Shown: positions 40,201 to 52,500 of the stretch, piece by piece
Layout: each line of letters starts with the position of its first letter
Position numbering within the stretch: the stretch's first letter is position 1
Assembly: GCA_003344405.1 (NCBI GenBank)
Contig: NOWV01000018.1
Location: 186,001 to 250,000 of the forward strand
DNA: 64,000 nt
From: Trichoplax sp. H2
Taxonomy: Eukaryota; Placozoa; Uniplacotomia; Trichoplacea
Direction: 5' to 3'
The notes under the pieces: generated by a model
Told to the model about the DNA's origin: nothing
The model's input: only the letters and a program-made list of their open reading frames with translations
The model's database searches: none
Made by a program: the position numbers and the translations under genes

Positions 40201-40489
40201 TGTTCAAGCTCGATTACATGAGCAACAGGCAATCTTCCCTATAATTTATGAAACTCATGATGGTGCTGATGTTGGTATTTATTCACAAGGGCCATTCGCT
40301 CATTTATTAACTGGTGTAGTCGAACAAAGTTACATATTTCACGCTATGAAGCATGCTCTATGCTTAGGTCCAAACTCCAATGTTCCTAATTGCCAACGAT
40401 TTGTGACGCGTGGAAGTGCTGTTTCTTCTGTTGCTAGTAATATGTTATTGCTAGTTATCATGCTTTGCTTGGTGAAGTTCCTGCAGTAA
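34286..40489 (+). CDS. Alkaline phosphatase 3, secreted GPI-anchored type, extra intron
   Basis: Four exons, 34286-34358, 35211-35467, 38959-39207 and 39470-40489, join in phase to about 532 residues. Exon 2 is again 257 nt with the same phase as in the two neighbours, but the long third exon is split by an extra intron after SRNWEAN. The signal peptide ends SWVSSQ; start choice among in-frame ATGs at 34286, 34292, 34301 and 34307 is open (34229 is also in frame but lies before the hydrophobic core). Motifs: ILFIGDGMSI, VPDSAATATAF (nucleophile), TARVTHATP, EGGRIDHSHHSGVAY, TADHGHTLSM, ETHDGADVGIYSQGPFAH. The DHSHHSG stretch differs from DHGHHEG of the other two but keeps the metal-ligand Asp and His. 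The hydrophobic tail predicts a GPI anchor. Introns 1 and 2 are large (0.85 and 3.5 kb). Confidence 0.93.
35468..38958 (+). other. 3.5 kb intron of alkaline phosphatase 3
   Basis: The largest intron of the cluster. I see no nested gene or clear repeat. The open stretch 36920-37129 lacks coding character. Confidence 0.5.
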
Positions 40490-42081
40490 TCCAGCTGAAT
40501 TTCCTCCTAATTTACACGTACAATATGCCAACACCATTGAAATTTCAAGTTTAATAATTATTCATAACCCTGTTATCTTCAGTCTTTTCTCATCTATTTC
40601 TGAGAGTAACATGTTAATAAATTTTAAATACTTTTACGATTAATCGATTTTTTATTAATGGCAATAATCATGCATGACCCGGTCTCCTCAATTTTTCCCA
40701 TTTATTTCAGACTATAGTGTGCTATTGAACTAGTTCATTGTTGATCTAATTTATGTCATGTTAAAGCTATTTAATAATCAATTACATAAACACTACTTAA
40801 TGCAATATTTTCTTGACGTCAGCTGAAAAACTTGTACCTGTTAAGGCATGCTTCTAATAATTTAAACGTCGGAACCATAGTCTCTTCAAAGGCATTGTAA
40901 CCCGGGTGCTACATTGTTATAATTAGTAGCGAAATATCATATGCACGATTATTTCGCCATGTAGTAACGTTATATAAATGTTTAATTGTATAATTGTGTT
41001 ATGGCTCTACCGTACGCACTAGTGTATTACTGATAACACGGATACGTAATGGAATGTACCGGAGATACCAGGAAAACATACTATATACAAGACGTCGAGA
41101 TTAGAAATAAAGCGCAGATTATACACGTGCATTCAAACGAAGTCTAAACGTGTTAACAGTATTATATAGGTATTTTAGTTATAATTATGGTTACGATTTG
41201 AGATAATAAATGATTGAATGTTTGAATTGAAGGGGTTTAATTTGCGGGAACATCCTCAGGATTTTCTATAGTGCTTCGAGATTAAACCTATACAGTACTA
41301 CCGGTTAGTTAAGGTACCTGTATAATTTCGATCATGATCCTTGTTATCGATAACTATTCTACAGGCATGTTCTACTTTGATAGATTTATTGTTTATAGAC
41401 GCTTGGGAACCAGCTATTAAAGTTACAAGGCTACGGTGTTTGGCACTATGTACAGTACTTCCAAAATTAAATTTAACTTTCAACATTAACGGCATATGAG
41501 GTACTTAAACTGAAGTAGTTAAACAAATAAATCTCGAATCAAAAACCTACAGTAGTGCCCAAATACGAGGATTAAAAATTGCATTTACACCTTAGAGATA
41601 ATTCAAACGTTCATGGAAATCAATTGTTGTAAAAATTTAATTTTCAAAATTACGAAGGTGAAAAATTGATCTACATATTATGTTTTCATGATATAATCTC
41701 CGCTACCATTTTAAAAAAGTAGCTAACCACAGAATTACATCATAAACATATATTCAAAGATTTATATGCATATTCCAATGGTAAATCAAATCAAGCTACG
41801 TAAGTAACAAAATATCACAGTATTAGATTAAATTCCTACAATGGCATCGTAACTTTTGCCGTTAATATGTGTTATTCCAAGAGCAATATTCACGAAATGC
41901 ATCGCTTCTGTTACTCGCATTGACAACAATTTAGAAGATGTATAGACCTCAAGTTTGACTATAACGTAAATATGCTATAAAAAGTATGATATTAACCTAA
42001 ATCAGGATTATTGGGTGACTTTGTCTTTGTGTTGTCTAAACGAATTTTTCAAATGAAATATTACAAGTTTAAGTATTCAAA
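40490..42081. other. intergenic, phosphatase 3 / ARP3 convergent interval
   Basis: AT-rich, no gene supported. Isolated TACAGTACT units occur at about 41292 and 41451, single members of the palindrome family seen in clusters A to C. Confidence 0.45.
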
Positions 42082-45000
42082 TTATGACATAACACCAAAA
42101 ACTGGATTGTGTCTGCAGATACTGGGCCCATTCTCCATATAATCAGCTTTAGTATGACAAACGCTGTAAAATTCAGGCTATTGTTGATATAAATAATACA
42201 TGCAATTATTGTACGATTGATAATAATTCTACCGTATTGACAAGAATCAAAGTTTACCGTAGCGGCTAAGAGACTACCACCAAACCAAACGGCATAACGT
42301 TGCATAGAATGTGATACTACTTGAACATCAATTGATGTAGGCTAAATCCGAGGAAGGAAAGAAATAAAGGTAAAAGAAATGTTTCAGCATTAGCGTTGTT
42401 GAGTGTTTTTTACTCGTAAACTACAGTAAGTTAAAGAGTAACAACTATACTATGTATGATTCTGCGTATGTACATTGGCAGTATATGCTTATATGTCCTC
42501 TTGTGAACCGTACACTTAAGTTACCTTTAATTTGCCTCCACTCAACTGTTCACTAATTCTTAAGCGGCTATCTACCGTTCTTTTAACATCGCGCTGTAAA
42601 CGCTTACCAAAATCCTTAAACATAGTCGACCCACCAGATAGTACAATATTCTAAAGTGATAAAAGAGCGAGAATTTTAATGAATCTCTACAGATTCATAG
42701 AATAATACTATATCCATAAGGTAGTGATTATGATATCATACCTTGTATAAAGGTCTACGAACATCAATGGGACAATTTTGAATTACTGTATCTACAACTT
42801 CTGATATTGGCGTTTGAAAATCTTCATTGCAAAACTAAATACAGCGAATAACGGTTATGCAGTAATTGTAGTAAAATGTATGATTGTTATTGAAAGATTG
42901 CAATATAAACTAACCTCCGGATGAAAATAGATCTCTGGACCAAGAAAGCGCTCGTATCCGACGTCAACGTTAAAAGGCTATATCAAACGGTTCGATTGAT
43001 TAAAACGTTAACATAAAAATTAAACATTTATAAACATTATAGATCGATGAGGTTTACTTACTCGTTTACTTATATTGTTGATACCCTCATATTTCTTAAT
43101 CCACTTTGCCGGTTCTTTTTCATATTTTGCAAACTCTTTAGCAATGTCTGGACATATATAGCTGTAACGTTCCTATTTTTTTATAATGAGGATGAAACAA
43201 TTACATACTATCAAAAGGCTTCGAAATTAAATACAATCGCCAAACCTGATACTAGCTAAGTAGGTATCTATTTGCAATTTATACCTTGATTTGTTTAGCA
43301 GTTTCTAAAGACTGTTCTGGGGGTATTCCGACTTCTCGTTCTCTTAAGATTTGTTGTATAAAATGTGTAATATCTCTACCAGCAATCGGTATATGCTTGA
43401 TGCAACTTCCAATAACATATCCGTCCGCCTGATATTAAAATAAGTAAAAGCTGTTTACGCGAACGAAAATTTAGTTGACAATGGCTTTTGAGGATAGCAA
43501 GATCCCTTACCACAGGTATGACATGTGTTACACCATCTCCAGAATCTATTACTGTGCCAGTCAGAGTTCTTTGTGATACCTCTCGTGACGTCCATGATGC
43601 TGCTAGAGCAAGTACAGCCTTATTCAAATAATAATGCAATATTGAATTATTAAAACCTTTTCAACAATCACTGCCATTATACAGAATAGTTAAATCGTTT
43701 AACATCGTTATTAGTGTTCAGAAAACAAAACTTTCATCAATTGTATCAGACGGCAATTCCTATCATGTTATGTTTTAGTTCATCATGTTCTTATTATCTT
43801 ATGTAGTTGAATAGTAAGAGCTGAAATGTTGCTTTTTCGTACCTGAACAGCAATGTATAAGCCGGGGACATTGAATGATTCGAACATGATTTCTAATTTT
43901 AAGATTTTTAAATAAAATCACTTATTTTAAATTCCAATATTTTTTAATCAAATTACATTAAATTAATGATATTGTAGGTTGATAGTATCGATGAATATAC
44001 ATATACAGTAAGTTAAATAGTCAGCGGTCAATATGCCGGGAATAGTCAGTTGGCTATACAGTACCTGCAGTATATTCTCTATTTTCTGGTGTATTGAGAG
44101 GAGGTTCCGTCTGGAAGTGAGAATTTGAAAGTAATAATTTTATCAGCATTGATAGGTAGTAGAGTGTAACAATTATATTGATTAGTACCAATAAAAAGTA
44201 ATGATCTTCCGGCTCCGCTCGTAAATATTTGAAAATGCACTGCTCCCAAAATCGTTCCTGTAATTTAAAAAGTCAGAATTAACTTTTATTGGTCGAAGAC
44301 TAATGGAGAAATACAAACCGATTATAGCTTTAGGAAGTCATTATTTTTGTATCTCTTCTTTAGGCATAAAAAGCTTACCATTAGATTCCAATCTTCTACG
44401 ACACCGTGGCGAATAGGATACTATTTGATTGTAGTTAAGGCGACAGTTATATATAAATATTCAACCTTAGGGAATTTAATAATTGGATATATTGAAAACG
44501 TTACCTTAGCGGCGTATGCAGGTTGTTCGAAACAGTCATCTCCAATATAGAAATCTGCAAGGTGAACATGGAATACATTAGAAAGAGTTGATAGTACCAG
44601 TAACCTTGTCCATACTACAAATCATGCATGTTTTAGCATTTTATCATACTGTAGAACTATAGCAATCCTATGCTTTCGTATGAGATTTATACCGAGATCA
44701 TCGATTCCTCTAGCAATATTAGATCGAACGCCAGCAGATTCTTTAACTGCAATACCTAAAACGATAGAAAATTTAGTTTCAAGTTACCGATACTTTACTG
44801 TTTAGTCCAAACTTGCAAACTAATACACCATAAATGTTAAGAGCTAGAAGGGCGATCTATATTCGCCGTTAAACACTAGATCCTAATGATTACTACCAAA
44901 AATAATATTTTTAGTAATCCCTCAAATCTGCCGTTGACTTTAAATATTTGTCAAACTTTTTAAAGTCAACTGTAATAAATTTCTAAGTATGCTTAATGGA

Positions 45001-45715
45001 GGAAACAATATAAACGATAGCAATAATCGAAGTTTCAAATTTTTTAATTTCGGTAGCGTTTAAAGCATAAATTATCGAAACATAAGTTAAAGTAAGTTGA
45101 GCTCCATTTTTATTTTTTTTTTATAACTTACAACTAGGAAAGATATATTGTGGTTCAGGATTGCCAGCGTAACCTAGCTTAGTATACCTAGAATTTGATA
45201 CACAGATAGAACGAGTCAATGTTGTCAGTACGGTTTGCAGTATTTACTGAAGTAATACATAAGTCATTTCAATCGTCAGAGTACAATGATCAACATGAAG
45301 CAACAGTATTATGACTGACATTCATTAAGTTTGCAGTTGATTTATGGCAAACTATTTTAGTCTGGATAGCCTAATCTTTTACAGTGAAGGCTATTTATGG
45401 TAGGTTTTTGAGGGATTAAGAAGTTGCGTAAATTTTTACCGCTTTGAAACAAAGACTGTCGGATTCACCCTACACAGTCATCACTACATGTTTAAGCAGG
45501 AAATTGTACTAACAGCCGGTACATTACATTTATTACTACCGATAAGGAGCATTTGGTTGCAAGTTAATCATCTATTCAATAATGGAGTAAATTGATGATA
45601 AAATACGAATTCTAATTCCGAAAAGTTTCATGTATAATTATAATTGATAGTACCAACTACTCTGTTCTTACCCTGTGCCGTTATCAATTACTGCTGCAGG
45701 TAACCGCGTAGCCAT
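42082..45715 (-). CDS. ACTR3: Actin-related protein 3, Arp2/3 complex subunit
   Basis: ARP3 forms, with ARP2, the template on which the Arp2/3 complex nucleates branched actin. Sixteen exons close in phase to 414 residues (human 418): 45715-45672, 45187-45132, 44755-44693, 44564-44515, 44420-44379, 44257-44189, 44110-44065, 43892-43843, 43618-43511, 43428-43285, 43172-43062, 42977-42915, 42834-42742, 42650-42525, 42341-42258, 42177-42082. Identity to animal ARP3 is high throughout: [52 protein letters not shown] (nucleotide-binding), [37 protein letters not shown], and the terminal [13 protein letters not shown]. The start [15 protein letters not shown] matches the family N terminus. The unusual AAG acceptor before AVLAL is accepted on protein identity. 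Confidence 0.97.
44888..44970. repeat. two adjacent inverted repeats in an ARP3 intron
   Basis: Within the intron 44756-45131: arms GATTACT (44888-44894) and AGTAATC (44913-44919), with AAAAAT/ATTTTT pairing inside, then a perfect 12 bp stem GTTGACTTTAAA (44933-44944) and TTTAAAGTCAAC (44959-44970) with a 14-base loop. It could form two hairpins in the nascent transcript. No known RNA family is recognised. Confidence 0.5.
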
Positions 45716-48700
45716 TTCTTCTGGTAACTAGAAATATAAAGCGTCAAGAATTAAAATTATAAGCATTAGTTTTATAATAATAAGAAAGCTACACTGGTGG
45801 TAAGTTTAAGCGAAATGAGATTAGGGCGTTCATCCACAAAGGCAAAGCAATTAAGTTTTAGCGCTGTACACAAGGTAGATACTGTAGATATACTACGAAT
45901 CAATCTTGGTGTAGGGGTTGATATTCATTATGATGACTGTAACTAAAACAGGATTTGTACTCTTTTAAGATGGTAGAAACAAGATTTTTAAATGGTGACG
46001 ACTAGTGATTACGAGTTCGAATGGAAATAGAACGACAATTTTAAACTTATGCAAATTATTGCCTTTCGATTAGTGTGTAATTTACTCGTTTGATGTACAA
46101 TGGAATAAACTGTATGCTGATTACCAAGTATACAGCGTAAAATAGCAGTGTAATTGAAAATAATCAGTTGTAAAAGTTTGACTTTGTAATTTCTAGCTTA
46201 AAAAGGATCCAATTTGTGGTTTGTACATTAGAAAAATATCATTTCAAATGATGGCGAGTGGGGTGAAGACTCCATGTTGGGTGGTGTAAAGTACTTCACT
46301 TACTTCCGTACTAGTGGATGAATAAATTACCTTATTTCACGTCACACGCTTACGTGGTTATGAATTAATAATTAATCAATTCTTATCGCAAAATGAGAAA
46401 GCGTAGCTGACGTTTTTGGTTAAAATGCAGCGCTTAAATTCATTCTCAGTTGCTATCGTTCATTAGCTTGATGCTATTACTACTCATAACTGAGTCGTTT
46501 CTTACAGGGATATAGTACTATATATAGTATATGATTTGGCTCATTTTTTATAGCCAAAGTAACGAGATTGGCACACCCATTTGGTACGATACGACATCTT
46601 TTATACAACGTTGACTTTTTTAATTCTATTGCAGTATAATATGGGCAATTTATCGGATTAGTTCGTTGGTAAAGACATTATGTTACAAGTTGGATAGTAC
46701 AATGAGAATAAGTTTAATTAAAGGCGCAGTCGATATGTTATACCTGTAAGACGCAATGATTAAGAACAGTTTGTAAAGATATTGACTTTTGTTTGAGTTG
46801 GCTTGTGAAAGTTACTACTGTGAAATGTATCGTTGAGTCTGTAAAATTAGTCGTTCAAGATTGATGTGTAGGAGAAGCTACAACATCGTATGGCTATGGA
46901 CTGTATTGGAAGCATTTTACTGTATAGAATCAAGGTAGAGATCGTTTCCATTGGAAAATCTCCTTTTGACTGAGTCATTTTGACGAGGTGTACTCTGTAG
47001 CACCGTAGCGAGGCCTTTATCCTATAGCAGCCGACTTGAATTAGCGGCGATAACTGCCAAAATGAGAAAAAATTTTGGCTTCTTCCTCAACTGTATAAAT
47101 TGCATCGATACAAGGAAAGCATTTCATTTCGACAAGAGTATTACTAGTACGGTGTAAAGTAATCGATAGGCTAGGTAAGAATTTTTTCCTTCAATGAAGA
47201 AAAATTCATTCTTGTCTAACTGACACGTCTAGCCACAGTGTGGCAAGTAGTTTTCGATGCCTGGTTGAAAGCTACCAGTTTTAAGGAGCAAATTTTCAAC
47301 ATTAATATTGGGTAACAGCGTTATACTAAAGAATGAAATGTATTTTAATTCAATTTAAGAATTATACCTGTTGAGTTAATAATTGAAGAAAAGAGAATTT
47401 CAAGAAGAACCAAGGCTACCAAGCATGAACTAGCTCTTAATTTCCAAGATGGCACGGCGCAGCTAACACAGTCGAGTAGAGAAGTGAAAAAGTCCCAACT
47501 AGCGTTTTCGTCAGCGGCTTTGCCTACTTTTAGTGTACTGTACAGTAGTATGGGACTATGGGTACGGTGGTGTGCCCTACACTGTAGCATTGCTACGGCC
47601 ACCACCACGACTTTTAGCGGTCACCAGTCATCACTCAACTCAATCTTGCGAAAAGTCGTGTTGGCCGCATCAGTGCTACAGACGGACAGATCATTTGTGA
47701 ACTATACCCTGCACAGTACACTGTACTGTATTATACAGTACAATAGAGTAGCATGGCCTAGACTTCTTCTACTGTACTGTACTGTAGACTGTAGTCCATG
47801 ACGGTACGATTAATCATCGAGAACTGCATACTGTACTGTAGAGTGAAAAGTCCTGTTGCACCTTGTGACTGCGGCTGTACAGTACAGTGTACAGTACTGT
47901 ACAGTACAATGAGATCCGTTTTCTTTGATACAGTACTGTACTATACTCAGTGTACTGTACTGTGCTTCATCACTGCTGCTGTCCGTCCGTGTCGTCTCAC
48001 TCACTCAGTAACGATGGACTTTTCGAAAGTACAGTTACTGTACAGTACTGTACTGTATTTTTACAGTAACCTCGTCGACACGCCATCCCAGAACTATGGA
48101 CTGATAGATTGACGGATTTTGCGGATTAAGCTACTGTACTACAGTACTCTTACTACTCTACAGTACAGTACGTTACGTACAGTACAGTACTGTACTGTGC
48201 GCTCCTTTCGAAACTAAAAACTGTACTGTACTGTACAGTACAGTACAGTACACTGTACAGAACGTACTGTACTGCAAAAGAACATGGAAAAGCAGACGGT
48301 GTTTCAAGATTAATTGAAGATTTTACAATTGAAGCTGTTAACGAGCGTTAATTTGATGGATGTTGTCATTTTCGGAGATATGAAAAATTCGAGGGGTGAC
48401 GAATGTAGTGATGCACCCATATTTGATTAAAAAATTACTCTATACAAGAACGACTTGGAATGTTATCCTCCGTGCAGAAATAATTTCAATCAAGTAAAAG
48501 TGTCCAATGAATTAGAAGGTTATGCACACCTACAGTACAGTACTGTACACTGTACAGTACAGTATACTGTAGTAGTACAGTACTGTACAGTAGAACAAAG
48601 TACAGTACGGTACTGCACTATTGTATAATGTACAGTACTGTACAGTACTGGTAGTGTTAGCTCATGAATTTGGGGATACAATTTGAAATGATCAGCCTGC

Positions 48701-49543
48701 TCAATAATCGGCGTGTCGCATTTGTAGTACTGTATACTGAATGATCATTTCCTATTCCTCTCTCTCTTTAGCTGGCAATAAGCTTGGCATAGACTACGAG
48801 TCGATGCCGAGGTAAATCTACTTGCTACCGTAGCATCGATGCCATTTGGTGAGTTACTGATCGCCTTAGGGTCTGGGGCTATGATACTGATTACAGTACT
48901 GTACACTGTACAGTGCAGTCCAATATTCCAAGTACTGTACAGTACAATATAATAAATAAATAAATAATAATATTATTATGACGTAACTGCATGTCAGGCA
49001 AGTTGACTAATCAATCGAGATCCTAGAGTACAGTAGTTGACGAGGCTGCTGATAGAGTAGCAATCCCTGAACTATATCATACAGTGTCATTCTTTCACAT
49101 GACTTCACTTGGACGCAAGTCAACCTTCAGGAGTACTGACGTGCAGATACAGTCGTTCTACAGAGAGGAGCTAGAAAAAAATGTCTAGTACAGTGTCGAT
49201 AACACCGCTGGCAGGCCTAAAGGCTAGAGGCAAGCTTAGGCAGCCAAGTGAATCAATCGTTGCAGCCAGGCAGCCACCTGCTTCTGCTCGTTAGGACCGA
49301 TACTCGAGCCACTTGACTTAGTGGACGGGAATTTTGGGGGCAGCCATATTACCTTAGTCAAGCTTGTTGGCGGAATAGTCGACAAATATTCATTCGTAAC
49401 AGTCAATTCTATTAATTAACTGCCATCTTGTCATTGATTATTAGCTACAAATACATTGGTTGCTTGGTATTTCTTGCCAAAACCATTTGCTATCATTGCC
49501 AAACGGTACTCCAGTCCATAGTGCCACACAGACGGCAGTGAAG
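45716..49543. promoter_or_regulatory. divergent ARP3 / DNAJC13 interval
   Basis: 3.8 kb between two divergent gene starts. No exon could be supported. 47.5-49.0 kb is palindrome cluster C; the remaining flanks (45716-47500 and 49000-49543) are ordinary AT-rich sequence in which the promoters of both genes must lie unless distant 5' exons exist. Confidence 0.45.
47530..48965. repeat. TACAGTACTGTA palindrome cluster C, 1.4 kb
   Basis: Dozens of overlapping TACAGTAC, GTACTGTAC and CACTGTACAG units, densest at 47870-47960, 48030-48060, 48170-48260, 48530-48650 and 48895-48945. They are interspersed with unique sequence and with an AATAAATAAATA/ATAATATTATTAT stretch at about 48950-48975. The units are self-complementary, so each strand can fold into many alternative hairpins. 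Open frames running through it on both strands are products of the repeat, not genes. Confidence 0.9.
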
Positions 49544-52500
49544 ATGTCTGTTTGCCAAGGAAACGAAGATATTGCAAGTTATTATACAACCAAACACTCA
49601 TGGCGTGGAAAGTAAATCCATTATTTAAAACAAGTTATATCTTTTTTCTTTCATTATAGAGCGTTGTAGATAGAGATGAGGCATGTTCAATAGCATTTGT
49701 AGACACTTTTTTCTCAAGGATAAAGTGACTGTGTTTCACTACTTGGCGCTCTATCGCTAAACGTCTTGACTATTGACTAATACAACGATACGATTGATAT
49801 TGATTTGATGGTCTCCGTTTCATTCTTCAGCCTTTCCTTACTTCTAATGTATTTCCTTTCCATGGATTCTAGATATAAAAGGATCTTTTCAGTGGGCAGC
49901 AAGGCTATAACAACGTATAATCCTAATACGTTAGAAATAACCAATCAGGTAGGATAAAGCCATGATACAATTTAGTCGATGTTGATCAACTTGCAGTAGC
50001 AGGCCTCAAACGAAGCGAGATACATTCTGCTATCGTACAACGCACGTACTATGTACGAGTTCTTCAATTACTGAAAGTGATCCCCTTGCAACGCTTTCTA
50101 TGTATAGTTGGTTGATTATATTTAAATTGATTTAATGACAGCCTACCAGTTGCATGATCACATCGAATAAATCACTCGTGTAATAGCTTACCATGGACTG
50201 TCTAAATTTTTACCAAGGCATATTCTGAAATTGAATACTGTTGAAATCGATCTCTTCAGTACTAGTCGTAATAAAAAAGAAGCAAACTAAAAACAACTTG
50301 ATAAATCTCCAAATGGGTCATCACGTTATTTTAGTAAGACAAATTGAACACTACACCGTTACAAGAGGAATGGACTATTATTAGGAGTAGTTCAACGCTA
50401 GCTAGCTATGCGGTACAAAGGATTCATTTTGTCATTGACACCCCTTTTTTATCAACTTTCAGCTAGGGTTTTAGCGTAGATGATACTTTCATTTGCCAAA
50501 GAGCACAGTACCCGAGTGAAGAATAGTTGTACTCGTAGTATTATTTTTGCACCTGCAGATAGTTTATGTGATATGTCCTACACACAGCATTGTTTGCTTA
50601 TGCTGAATCAACTATGTCGGAGGATAACATTTTCAAATATGGTGCTTGTTGTCGTAATGGTTGATAATCATGGATAGTTGCAAAGAATACCTCTACTGCA
50701 GGATAATAATATTTTTTTTATTTTCATAATACTACTTGCAATCGATAAAGACGCACTTGATGATAGTACAATACTGTAATAATAGTAATAATATTCAGAC
50801 TTTGTGGTAAACACTGATTCTTCTTACGTTGTTGTTACTTGGAATTTTGATACTACTTTACTATTTTAAATTAATTTAGTGGGCCTACACCGACTTTTTT
50901 GGTATACAAATCACTCCCAAACCCGGCTATGAATTTACCATTACCATTAGGAAAGGTATGATTATTACTACTAAATTGATCGTTGTATACTGGGTAGAAT
51001 TTTTAGTGATTAGGGTAAACTGCTGGAATTGATCGTTACATTAGCAGTACGCAAGTAGTTAAATTTATGCATGACAGCTGTTATAAGTTTTGTTTTTATG
51101 AAAATGCAGAAAAAATGCATCCATGCCAGTGTCGTATCTAACCAAGCCATCAATGAGGCTAGTACTTATGTGCAGTACCTTAATTTGAATATCGTATTCT
51201 TAGGTAAAAAATCGCAAACTATGACCTTTTCAACGGAATATCGAGCAGATGTGATCACGGAAGCATTGGTTAGTTAACTATTCAATACATGCATGATTAT
51301 GTTATTATATTTATACATCTGTAATGACCTACTGTATATTAACAGACTAGATCTTTTTGAACCTGTAAGACTCGTGTATCTTAGATATACAACTTTATTA
51401 ATGTTGACAGCGCTTTAGGGGTTCATATGCCACCGATAGAGAAAAACGGACTACTGAAGATGTTAGAATTACAATTGTTAAACACTTTACATTTTTCTTA
51501 CATCATTCTACTTGTATACTGTAATTAATATTAATACGTAAACAATAGTAATAATGAAATTATATCTTTGGCATTGCTTTGTAGAGATATGTTGCTTATA
51601 AGCAGCATTGGAGTGATACTCGTGTTCAAACAATCTTACAAGTAAGTTTACATAAATAATACTTGCATAATGAACTTACTTTCTCCAAGATTAGGCCTGT
51701 AGTCCTTAATTCAAATAATGCTATGCAAATTGATAAACTCCATCTAATTGAATGATATGCAAGTAATTGTAAATTTGTCGCAAATTATTCTTTAGGTCAC
51801 GCCGGCATCTTTAGATCAAATCAACCCTGCTACTGGAAATTTAACTTGTAGCTATGATTATAAAGATATTGAAGGCATAACAACAGTACGTTACGTGATA
51901 GTAAAAACATTTAACTTTTGTATGAGGGAGATTTTTGAATAAAAATAAATCTCTTCATAGAAAGTGTTTCTGAAAGAGGCTACATTGATGACATTTACTA
52001 TTTCAGGTATCTGATTGCCCAGGAGGTTTCGCTGTTATTCATGGAGGTTTTGGTAGATTGGTAAATGTTATTTTATGTACGCATATATCAAATTATTCAT
52101 CAGTAATTCTAACATATACTATTACTGGTCGTCATTTTCTTGTAGCATGTATTTGCTTCTGAAAGCCGGGATGAAATTTTAAGGAAAATCACAGAATTAT
52201 CTCTCAATGTAGTCGGTTATAGTATCAGGTATTTACGTTCGAGTAGTTACTTACAGTAGATAAAAATGTGCTCAATAGGTAGCTATGCATAATAGTGGTA
52301 ATAATTGTTGATTGTATTAAGAACTAGCTTGAGAACTCTTGTTTTAATGATGCGCTATGAAAATTGCTTGATTTTTTTACAGAGTCCGAAAAAATCCAAT
52401 CACATTGACTGAATTTGAGGAAAAACGACTAGGAAAATTTAGGTTGTTTACGAACATAATGAAATTTGGCGCCTGTATAAAATTATAAAGGAGATATTGC

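Noticed and set aside
41298-41495. 65-codon ORF on the - strand downstream of alkaline phosphatase 3
   Set aside because: No recognisable domain, no splice context, and it crosses a TACAGTAC unit.
47345-48112. Several ORFs of 64-105 codons across 47.3-48.1 kb
   Set aside because: Produced by the palindromic repeat; the sequences read YCTVQYCT-like in all frames and lack domain signals.
47530-48965. CRISPR-like array interpretation of the GTAC cluster
   Set aside because: Units overlap and vary in spacing, no regular spacers exist, and the host is an animal.
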